DNA of 64,000 bases from Frateuria_A sp051900535 (lineage in GTDB: Bacteria; Pseudomonadota; Gammaproteobacteria; Xanthomonadales; Rhodanobacteraceae). The DNA is taken from positions 1 to 64,000 of the forward strand of contig NZ_JBHZGI010000007.1 of NCBI RefSeq assembly GCF_051900535.1, read 5' to 3'. The notes under the pieces are model-generated. The model searched no databases, was not told the origin of the DNA, and saw only the letters and a program-made list of their open reading frames with translations. The stretch's first letter is position 1; each line of letters starts with the position of its first letter. Below, piece by piece: positions 31,683 through 39,300 of this stretch. Both the position numbers and the translations under genes were made by a program.

Positions 31683-33831
31683 CGGAACGCAGCCGGACGA
31701 GCGTCCGACGGGCACGCCAGGCCACCGCTCGCAACTGCAGTTCGGCTGGCGCCGCGCGCTGCCGCTGATGTTGCAGACCGAGGCGGCCGAATGTGGCCTG
31801 GCCTGCCTGGCGATGGTTGCGGCCTACCACGGGCACGACGTCGACCTGGCCGGGCTGCGCCGCCGATTCTCCACATCCCTGAAGGGAACGAACCTGCCGC
31901 AGATCATGGGCATCGCGGGCCAGCTGGGTTTCTCCATGCGGCCGTTGAAGCTCGAACTGGCGGAGCTTGCCCAGCTCAAGCCGGCCAGCGTGTTGCACTG
32001 GGATCTCAATCACTTCGTGGTACTGAAGAGCGTCACCGCGCGGCGCGTGGTCATCCACGACCCTGCGCGGGGCGTGCGGTCGTTGAGCTTCAATGAGGCC
32101 TCGCACCACTTCACGGGCGTCGCGCTGGAGCTTTCCCCAAGCCCGGAATTCAAGCCGGTCAGCGCTCGCCGGCACGTCACGCTGCGTGCGCTCACGGGCA
32201 AGTTCCATGGAATCGTGCCAGCCCTTCTGCAGGTGCTCGCGCTGGCCGTCGTGCTGGAGCTGTTCTCGCTGGTCAGCCCGTTCTTCATGCAGTGGGTCAT
32301 CGATCAGGTTCTGGTTTCGGCCGATCGCGACCTGCTGACGCTGCTGGGGATCGGCTTCCTCGGCGTCACCGTCCTGCAGGCCGCTTTTACCGCGGCGCGC
32401 TCCTGGACTTTGACATGGCTGGGCGCCACGGTCAGCGTCCAGTGGCAGGCGAACCTGGTGCGGCATCTGCTGAAGCTGCCGCTGGACTGGTTCCAGAAGC
32501 GGCACGTGGGCGACGTGGTGTCGCGCCTGGGTTCGGCGCAGACCATCCAGAAGACGCTCACTACCCAGTTCATCGGTTCCCTGCTCGACGGGGTCATGGC
32601 CATCACGACGTTGGTGGTGATGGGTTTCTACAGCGTGCCGCTTACCCTCTGGGTAGCAGGCGTGTTCACGCTCTATGGGCTGTTGCGCTGGGTCTTCTTC
32701 CGACCCTTCAGGCGCGCAACCGAAGACCAGATCGTTTATGCCGCCCGCCAGCAGAGCGAACTGCTGGAATCGATCCGGGGCGTGCTGCCGGTCAAGCTGG
32801 CCAACCAGCAGGGCGAGCGTTCGGCACGCTATGCCAATGCCACGGTCGAGACCACCAACCGGGATGTCGGCGTGCAGCGGCTGACGATCGCGTTCAGCGC
32901 GGGCAACCAGCTCATCTTCGGCGTAGGACGGGTTGCCCTGGTGTGGATCGCCGCCCTGCAGGCCCTGGATGGCAACCTTTCGGCCGGCATGATGATCGCC
33001 TTCGTCAGCTTCGCCGATCAGTTCACCAGCCGCTCCGGCGGGCTGATCGACAAATGGGTCGATTTCAAGATGCTGGGGCTGCATGCCGAGCGTCTCGCCG
33101 ACGTGGCCCTGGCGGGTCCGGAGCCCGAAGACGCCTCTACCTGGGCCGGCTCTATTCCGGATTCGAGCATCGAGTTGCGCAACGTCAGCTTCCGTTACGC
33201 CGACGGCGAGCCCTGGGTGCTCAAGGACTGCAACCTGCGGATCGAGTCCGGCGAGTGCGTCGCGATCACGGGGCCTTCCGGCTGCGGCAAGACGACCCTG
33301 GTGAAGATCGTCCTGGGGCTGCTGGAACCGACCGAAGGCGAGGTCCTGTTCGGCGGCGTGCCGTTGCAGAAGATCGGGGTGAGGCGATTTCGAAGCATGG
33401 TCGGTGCCGTCATGCAGGAGGACCAGCTGTTCGCCGGTTCCCTGGCGGACAACATCGCCTTTTTCCAGGCCGGCCAGTCGGACGAACGGATCGAGGCAGC
33501 AGCCCGCATGGCGGCCATCCACGATGAGGTTTCGCGCATGCCGATGGGCTACCAGACGTTGGTGGGCGACATGGGTTCGAGCCTTTCCGGCGGCCAGAAG
33601 CAGCGGGTGATCCTCGCTCGAGCCCTGTATCGCGAGCCCAGGCTTCTGCTGCTCGACGAGGCGACCAGCCACCTGGATGTGGAACGGGAGCGACTCATCA
33701 CCCAGGCCGTCCGGGGCCTGGATATCACCAGGGTGATCATCGCCCACCGGCAGGAAAGCGTCTCGAGCGCGGATCGCGAAATCAGCCTGGCGGCCCATAG
33801 CCAGGCAAGTCGACCCAGGATGGGGCGATGA
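31675..33831 (+). CDS. Peptidase-containing ABC exporter (C39 PCAT) for double-glycine peptides
   Basis: 718 aa. The N-terminal C39 peptidase (about residues 25-150) has the catalytic Cys in TEAAECGLACLAMVA, the His in HWDLNHFVVL and the Asp in IHDPARG. A six-helix transmembrane domain follows (about 165-440), then the ATPase with Walker A GPSGCGKTTL, signature LSGGQKQR, Walker B LLLLDEATSHLD and switch His IIAHRQ. Such transporters cut leaders after Gly-Gly and export the mature peptide. Two GG-leader precursors lie directly downstream. Closest named analogues are RaxB and CvaB. Confidence 0.92.
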   Translation: MADGTQPDERPTGTPGHRSQLQFGWRRALPLMLQTEAAECGLACLAMVAAYHGHDVDLAGLRRRFSTSLKGTNLPQIMGIAGQLGFSMRPLKLELAELAQLKPASVLHWDLNHFVVLKSVTARRVVIHDPARGVRSLSFNEASHHFTGVALELSPSPEFKPVSARRHVTLRALTGKFHGIVPALLQVLALAVVLELFSLVSPFFMQWVIDQVLVSADRDLLTLLGIGFLGVTVLQAAFTAARSWTLTWLGATVSVQWQANLVRHLLKLPLDWFQKRHVGDVVSRLGSAQTIQKTLTTQFIGSLLDGVMAITTLVVMGFYSVPLTLWVAGVFTLYGLLRWVFFRPFRRATEDQIVYAARQQSELLESIRGVLPVKLANQQGERSARYANATVETTNRDVGVQRLTIAFSAGNQLIFGVGRVALVWIAALQALDGNLSAGMMIAFVSFADQFTSRSGGLIDKWVDFKMLGLHAERLADVALAGPEPEDASTWAGSIPDSSIELRNVSFRYADGEPWVLKDCNLRIESGECVAITGPSGCGKTTLVKIVLGLLEPTEGEVLFGGVPLQKIGVRRFRSMVGAVMQEDQLFAGSLADNIAFFQAGQSDERIEAAARMAAIHDEVSRMPMGYQTLVGDMGSSLSGGQKQRVILARALYREPRLLLLDEATSHLDVERERLITQAVRGLDITRVIIAHRQESVSSADREISLAAHSQASRPRMGR

Positions 33832-33901
33832 ATGGGGGAAGGGAAGCGATCGAAAGTGCAGTAACGGATCTGTCAATCAACTCAACAGAAAGGAAACGAT
33901 C

Positions 33902-34090
33902 ATGCAGAAGTTGACCTTCGATCAGGTGAAGAACGTCAATGGTGGGCTTATCTCGGCCGGCCTCGAGTGCGTCGGTGGCGCGATTCTCACCGCCGCTTCG
34001 GATGGGCTGTGGCTGCTCGTGGGCGGTGCCATGGTGGAAGCCGGTGCCTGCTACGACTTCGGCTATGAGCTCGGCGAGGCGATGAACTGA
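33902..34090 (+). CDS. Double-glycine leader peptide 1 (two-cysteine bacteriocin-like precursor)
   Basis: 62 aa, with AAGGAAA upstream. Leader MQKLTFDQVKNVNGG (15 residues) ends in Gly-Gly and fits the substrate pattern of C39 exporters. The predicted mature 47-residue part is Gly/Ala-rich and amphipathic, with hydrophobic runs (GGAILTAASDGLWLLVGGAM) and two Cys at mature positions 8 and 35, which could form one disulfide. It is followed at once by a strong terminator, as expected for a highly expressed precursor. The sequence matches no bacteriocin I know by name; a secreted signal peptide is an alternative. Confidence 0.8.
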   Translation: MQKLTFDQVKNVNGGLISAGLECVGGAILTAASDGLWLLVGGAMVEAGACYDFGYELGEAMN

Positions 34091-34103
34091 CCATTTCGAT
34101 GGC

Positions 34104-34140
34104 AACCTGGATCCCGCATGGGATCCAGGTTCTTCTTTTC
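34104..34140 (+). terminator. Strong terminator after peptide 1
   Basis: A perfect 12-bp stem (AACCTGGATCCC, 34104-34115; GGGATCCAGGTT, 34120-34131) with a GCAT loop, followed by CTTCTTTTC. It lies 13 nt after the peptide stop and separates the precursor from the accessory genes. Confidence 0.85.
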
Positions 34141-34154
34141 GGGGGAGGACATGT

Positions 34155-34250
34155 ATGAGGCTCGCCAAGACAAAGTTGCGCTCGGCATTCACCGGCCTGG
34201 GCATTGCGCTGATCGTGATCGGTGTCGTCCTCAAGTATTTCGGCTGGTGA
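34155..34250 (+). CDS. Tiny membrane protein (31 aa), immunity candidate
   Basis: ATG at 34155 with GGGGGAGGA about 6 nt upstream, a strong ribosome-binding site. The product has a basic start (MRLAKTKLRSAF) and one hydrophobic helix (TGLGIALIVIGVVLKYFGW), then TGA. A longer overlapping frame from ATG 34151 is disfavoured by composition. Position between a GG-leader precursor and the MauE fusion suggests an immunity or helper peptide; a second bacteriocin-like product is also possible. Confidence 0.6.
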   Translation: MRLAKTKLRSAFTGLGIALIVIGVVLKYFGW

Positions 34251-34294
34251 ATCGACAGCCACCGGCTTCGATTTCCGATCACGCGGATGCTCCC

Positions 34295-35173
34295 ATGATC
34301 GATTTGTCCCGATGTGCAGGCACGGTGCTTCTCGCCAGCGTCCTGCTGCTGTCAATCCTGCTCAAGTTACGGGATCGACGCGCCGTCGATAAATGGTTGC
34401 GTGATCGTTTCCCACGTGTGCGCGGGCCCGTGCTTTTCCCGGCCGTCCTCGGAGCCGAGGCGGCCCTGCTCGCGGCAACGCTGACCATCGGGCCCGGCAG
34501 CGCGGGCTTCCTGATCGTCACCTGTGGTGTGTTGGTGCTTTCGGCTTGGCTGTTCCGCGTTTTCGGACACGGCAGGGGAGGCTGCCCCTGTTTTGGCTCC
34601 GCCTCGCTGAGCGCGGGGTTACGGGCCGAGATGGTGTTCCTGATCGTCCTGGTGGCCGAGCTCGTGTGCGCTTGCCTGTCGATGCGCTGGCGCATGCCGG
34701 TCTGGCTGTTCTGCGCATTCGCCGCCGCAGTGGCCGTCGGTTTCTATCTGCTTTCCGCAGGACTCGCCATGCAGAACTTCCTCGGGGCGCCAATGGCCGA
34801 TGGGGGTAAGCAGGGAGCCGCGCTACTGGGCGAGGCAGGTCGGGGAAGCAAGCCGCTCGCACTGATTTTTCTGTCCACCCGGTGTCAGGTATGCATGACT
34901 TTCCTGAAATACCTGGAGCAGTCCTCCGAGCTTTTCGCCCACTGGATCGATTTGCGCCTGGTCATCGATGGCCTGGACGTGACAGAGGAAACGATGTTCG
35001 GTGCCAGCACGATCGTTCCGGTGCCTTACCGGCTGTTGGCCGATGCGCTACAGGTCGTCGAAAGTCCCACGCTGGTCCTCTGGAACGGGAGCATGGCGAC
35101 GCGCCACAGGGGGATTCAGGCCTGCAATCTGGCGTTGTCGGAGATCGCCCGCGTGAGGCTTGCGGCGGCCTGA
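34295..35173 (+). CDS. MauE/DoxX-like membrane protein fused to a thioredoxin-like domain
   Basis: 292 aa from ATG 34295; the upstream extension of this frame overlaps the terminator and the 31-aa gene and is rejected. About five membrane helices come first, with the MauE-type loop GGCPCFGSASLS (about residue 95) carrying a C-x-C pair. After residue about 180 comes a thioredoxin-like part with LALIFLSTRCQVCMTFLKYL, whose CxxC is the expected redox centre. MauE proteins are linked to disulfide formation in methylamine dehydrogenase maturation. Here the neighbour is a two-Cys precursor, so a dedicated oxidase for that peptide is inferred. Confidence 0.75.
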   Translation: MIDLSRCAGTVLLASVLLLSILLKLRDRRAVDKWLRDRFPRVRGPVLFPAVLGAEAALLAATLTIGPGSAGFLIVTCGVLVLSAWLFRVFGHGRGGCPCFGSASLSAGLRAEMVFLIVLVAELVCACLSMRWRMPVWLFCAFAAAVAVGFYLLSAGLAMQNFLGAPMADGGKQGAALLGEAGRGSKPLALIFLSTRCQVCMTFLKYLEQSSELFAHWIDLRLVIDGLDVTEETMFGASTIVPVPYRLLADALQVVESPTLVLWNGSMATRHRGIQACNLALSEIARVRLAAA

Positions 35174-35203
35174 CGATTCGCAGCTACAAAAGGAGAGGGA
35201 AGA

Positions 35204-35419
35204 ATGCGTGCGATGGGATCAGCCGAAGTAATGAATGTGTCGGGTGGCGTGGTCAACGTTCCCGAACTCGCCTGGCGAGGCGATATCGCCGGTTTCGCGT
35301 TGTCGTTCGGACTGGATGCCGCCGGTATCGGCCTGGCAGGCGCCGGAATCATTGGAATCGCCTTCGCGGAGGCGGTCGAACACAATCCCGGGTACTTCCA
35401 TTCGATGCCGAGACAGTAA
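35204..35419 (+). CDS. Double-glycine leader peptide 2 (bacteriocin-like precursor)
   Basis: 71 aa with AAAGGAGAGG upstream. Leader MRAMGSAEVMNVSGG ends in Gly-Gly; the mature part of 56 residues has no Cys and contains GxxxG-type spacing (AAGIGLAGAGIIGIAFAEA), which favours helix packing in membranes. With peptide 1 it could form a two-peptide bacteriocin, where each partner carries such motifs. It has its own terminator and is followed by a small membrane protein, the same arrangement as peptide 1. Confidence 0.75.
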   Translation: MRAMGSAEVMNVSGGVVNVPELAWRGDIAGFALSFGLDAAGIGLAGAGIIGIAFAEAVEHNPGYFHSMPRQ

Positions 35420-35429
35420 ATTTGCACAG

Positions 35430-35464
35430 GCGGGCGCCGGCTTCGGCGGGGCCCGCTTCTTGTT
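35430..35464 (+). terminator. Terminator after peptide 2
   Basis: Outer stem GCGGGC (35430-35435) and GCCCGC (35451-35456) enclosing an inner GCCG/CGGC stem, followed by TTCTTGTT. It begins 10 nt after the peptide 2 stop. Confidence 0.7.
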
Positions 35465-35485
35465 CACGGGGCGCGGAGAGAGTTC

Positions 35486-35653
35486 GTGAAAAAAGGGACG
35501 TGGGTGCCGCTGGTTTCAATCCTGATCTGGAGCGTGGTGTTTTTCGTCTTTCTGGCTCCGTTGATTAGCGCCAATGCGCAAATCGTCGTCGTAGTTGTGG
35601 GAACGCTTGGCGTGCTTGCGGTTTCGAGAAGACTCGTTTCGAAGCGGCCCTGA
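35486..35653 (+). CDS. Small two-helix membrane protein (55 aa), immunity candidate
   Basis: GTG at 35486 with GGAGAGAG upstream. Product MKKGTWVPLVSILIWSVVFF, a second hydrophobic stretch (IVVVVVGTLGVLAV) and a basic end (SRRLVSKRP). Two membrane helices with positive tails match the usual form of bacteriocin immunity proteins. It comes directly after the second precursor and its terminator and closes the locus, since dps on the other strand follows. Assignment is by context only. Confidence 0.6.
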   Translation: MKKGTWVPLVSILIWSVVFFVFLAPLISANAQIVVVVVGTLGVLAVSRRLVSKRP

Positions 35654-35814
35654 GGGCTGCCCTGCACGCGCCACTGATGCGCCGGCCGCTTTTCGCACCA
35701 GTTGGGGTGCGAGCCCGTCGTGCCCTGCCTGACGGCCGCCACTGCGACCGCCCGCGGGGAGGCGATACGAAGCATGTCGATGGCCGCCGGCCCGGCTGCC
35801 GCCGTAACTCCCTG

Positions 35815-36279
35815 CTACCTCAACAATGAACGCAGCATCCAGGCGGTCTTCTCGTGTTGCTTCAGGCGGCCGGTGAGCATGTCGGCGGTGCCCTCGTCGC
35901 CGCCGTCCTGGGCGACCTTGATCGCACCGCGGGCCGTGTGGGCAGCAATCTCGTGGCCTTCGACGAGCTGGCTGACCATGTCCTTCCAGTCGGGCACGCC
36001 AGCTTCTTCCTTGATCGAAGTAAGCCTGCCGAACTGGCTGTAGGAGCCGGGGGCGAACACGTCCAGGGTGCGGATGCGCTCGGCGATCTCGTCGGCAGCC
36101 AGCCACAGCTCGTTGTACTGGGTCTCGAACATGGCGTGCAGGCTGTTGAACTGCGGGCCGGTGACGTTCCAGTGGAAGCTGTGGGTTTTCAGGTATAGCG
36201 AATAAGTGTCCGCCAGCAGCTTGGACAGCTGTTCGGCGATGGTCTGGCGATCCTGCGGGGCGATGCCGATGTTGGTCAT
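35815..36279 (-). CDS. dps: Dps-family DNA-binding ferritin
   Basis: 154 aa, with GGAGGG before the ATG at 36279. Conserved ferroxidase ligands are visible in LKTHSFHWNVTGPQFNSLHAMFETQY (His and Glu/Asp residues, about 34-60) and DEIAERIR. Dps proteins form 12-mers that oxidise and store Fe(II) with peroxide and protect DNA under oxidative or starvation stress. An OxyR-like half operator lies 85 bp upstream. Confidence 0.9.
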   Translation of the reverse strand: MTNIGIAPQDRQTIAEQLSKLLADTYSLYLKTHSFHWNVTGPQFNSLHAMFETQYNELWLAADEIAERIRTLDVFAPGSYSQFGRLTSIKEEAGVPDWKDMVSQLVEGHEIAAHTARGAIKVAQDGGDEGTADMLTGRLKQHEKTAWMLRSLLR

Positions 36280-36363
36280 GGAAATCCCTCCTCGTGAGCG
36301 GGTACGGGATCCACGGTACCGACTGGCGCCCGCGCCGTGAAATGAATCGTTCCGATGAGGCCC

Positions 36364-36378
36364 ATAGCCTGCGGCTAT
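36364..36378. promoter_or_regulatory. OxyR-like half site between dps and hrpA
   Basis: ATAG-CCTGCGG-CTAT is an exact ATAG-N7-CTAT dyad, the dimer half of the OxyR consensus; a CGAT at the preceding N7 spacing is a weak further match. It is 85 bp upstream of the dps ATG and overlaps a TATCAT -10-like element in front of hrpA. Confidence 0.4.
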
Positions 36379-36391
36379 CATGTGCGGTCCC

Positions 36392-39300
36392 ATGAACGAC
36401 ACTCCGCCCCCGAAGCCCGACGACGCCCGCCTGCGCGCCTTGCGCGAGGCGCTCGCGGGCGTGTCCAGCCGTGACTTCGGCCGGCTGCTGGGACGGTGGC
36501 GCGGGCTTTCGCGCCAGCCCGATTCCCGCAAGCTCGATGCATTGGCGGCCGACGTCGCCGCCTCGGCGGCGCGACGCCAGGTGCGCGCCGCGGCCAAGCC
36601 GGCGATCCGGCTGGACAAATCGTTGCCGATCAGCGCACGCGCCGACGAGATCGTCGAACTGATCCGCAAGCACCAGGTCGTGGTGATCGCCGGCGAAACC
36701 GGCTCGGGCAAGACCACCCAGTTGCCCAAGCTGTGCCTGGCCGCCGGCCGCGGCGAGGCGGGCATGATCGGCTGCACCCAGCCGCGCCGCCTGGCTGCGC
36801 GCTCGGTCGCCCGCCGCGTGGCGGAGGAACTGGGCACGGCGCTGGGCGAGCAGGTCGGTTTCCAGGTGCGGTTCAACGACCAGGTGTCCGAGCGCACGCT
36901 GGTCAAGTTCATGACCGACGGCATCCTGCTGGCCGAGACTCAGGGCGATCCGTGGTTGTCGTCCTACGACACGGTGATCATCGACGAAGCGCACGAGCGC
37001 AGCCTCAACATCGACTTCCTGCTCGGCTACCTCAAGCGCCTGGCCCAGAAGCGGCCGGAGCTGAAGATCATCGTCACCTCGGCGACGATCGACACCGCAC
37101 GCTTCGCCCAACATTTCAACGACGCGCCGGTGGTGTCGGTCGAAGGGCGCGCTTACCCGGTCGAAGTCCGCTGGCGCGCCGCCGACGCTCCGGGAGCGCC
37201 GGCCCCGGCGCGTGATCGCGGCGCCCACGCGCGCGACACCTCCGACCGCATCCAGCAAGGCAGCGCCGAACACATCGGCCTGGTGCTCGACGAAATCATG
37301 GCCGACCGCAGCCTCGGCGGCGGTCCTGCCGATGTGCTGGTGTTCCTCCCCGGGGAACGCGAGATCCGCGACGCGCACCTGCTGCTCTCGCGCCGCCAGT
37401 ACCGTGAGACCGAAGTGCTGCCGCTGTACGCGCGCCTGTCGGCGGCCGACCAGGATCGCGTGTTCAAGCCCGGACCGAAGCGGCGCATCGTGCTGGCGAC
37501 CAACGTGGCCGAAACCTCGTTGACCGTGCCGCGCATCCGCTACGTCGTCGACACGGGCAGCGCGCGGGTGATGCGCTACAGCCAGCGCAGCCAGCTCGAG
37601 CGGCTGCATGTCGAGCCGGTCTCGCAGGCGGCGGCCGACCAGCGCAAGGGTCGTTGCGGGCGCATCGGCCCGGGGATCTGCTATCGGCTGTACGGCGAGT
37701 CGGATTTCGAAAGCCGGCCGCGTTACACCGATCCGGAACTGCTGCGCTCGTCGCTCGCCAACGTCATTTTGCGCATGCTCTCGCTGAAACTGGGCGAGGT
37801 GGAGGACTTTCCGTTCCTGGAGGCGCCCGATCCGCGCATGGTGGGCGACGGTTACCGGCGCCTGGCGGAGATCTCCGCCATCGACGAGCGCCGGCACCTG
37901 ACCGCCATCGGTCGCCAGCTGGCGCGACTGCCGATCGACGTGCAGCTGGCGCGCATGCTGGTCGAGGCGCAGGAACGCCATGCCCTGCGCGAGTTGCTGG
38001 TGGTCGTGGCGTTCCTTTCCATCCAGGACCCGCGCGAGCGGCCCTCCGATGCGAGGCAACAGGCCGATACGGCGCATGCGGCGTTTGCCGATCCCAGATC
38101 CGATTTCGTCGGCGTGCTCAATCTCTGGCGCGAGTACACCAAGGCGCACGAGGAGCTGACCCAATCGAAACTGCGTGACTGGTGCGGGCGGCATTTCCTG
38201 TCGTTCCTGCGCATGCGCGAATGGCGCGAGCTGCACCGGCAGTTGTTGCTCGTGGTAGCCGAGTTGGGATGGAAGCTGGACGCCAGCGCCAAACCTGCTC
38301 CCTCTCCCCTCGGGGGGGAGGGTCGGGGTGAGGGGACACCCTCGCGAAAGAGCCAGGCTCCAGCCCGAGGTGCCTCAGCTCGTGCTTCGCGCAGCGAGGC
38401 GCAAGGTTCCCGCCCCACCAGGAAAGCTCCGGGCGATCCCCGGCCCCTCACCCCAACCTTCTCTCCAGAAGGGAGAGTGGGCCAGAGTCCGGTGCTCGGC
38501 GAAGATGCAGCGAGCCCGGAACAATACGAAGCCATCCACCGCTCGCTGCTCGCCGGCCTGCCCACCCAGGTCGGCCACAAGGACGAGAAGGGCGTCTACC
38601 GCTCCACCCGCGAGCGCCGCTTCCAGGTTTTCCCTGGCTCGGCGCTTGCGAAGACGCCGCCCGCCTGGCTGTTCGCCGCGCAGATCCTCGACGTCGGCGG
38701 CCGCGTTTGGGGCATGAGCTGCGCGCGCGTGGAACCGGCCTGGATCGAGCAACAGGCCGCGCACCTGGTCAAGGGCAGCTGTCGCGACGCGCACTGGTCG
38801 CGCAAGCGCGGCACGGTGGTCGCCTACGAGCAGGTCAGCCTGTTCGGGCTGACCCTGGTCGAGCGCCGCCCGGTCACCTTCCAGAAGCAGGACCCGGCAC
38901 TCGCCCATGCGATCTTCCTTCGCGAGGCGCTGGCACGCGGCGACCTCGACGCGCGCGCGGATTTCGTCCGCGCCAACCAGCGCGTGATGGCGCAGGCGCG
39001 GGAGATCGAGGCGAAGCAGCGCCGCGAAGGCCTGGTGCGCGGCGAGGATGAACTGGCGGCGTTCTTCGAAAACAAATTGCCGCAGGACATCGCCAGCACG
39101 CGCGCCCTGGACGCCTGGTACAGCCGCGCGCGTCCGGCCGAGCAGGCGGCGCTGCGCTGGTCGCTCGACGACGTGATGGCCGGCGGTGCCGGGCTCGACC
39201 CGAAGGCGTTCCCGGCCACGCTCGACCTTCCGCCACAACACTACAAGCTCGAATACCGCTTCGTCCCCGGCGACGAGGCCGACGGCGTCACCCTGCAACT

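Noticed and set aside
31561..33876. Long minus-strand frame opposite the ABC exporter
   Set aside because: The plus strand has a full C39, membrane and ATPase domain set; the minus frame has no recognisable domain.
34118..34294. Upstream extension of the MauE-thioredoxin gene
   Set aside because: It would translate the terminator after peptide 1 and overlap the 31-aa gene with its strong ribosome-binding site; the sequence is unlike the family.
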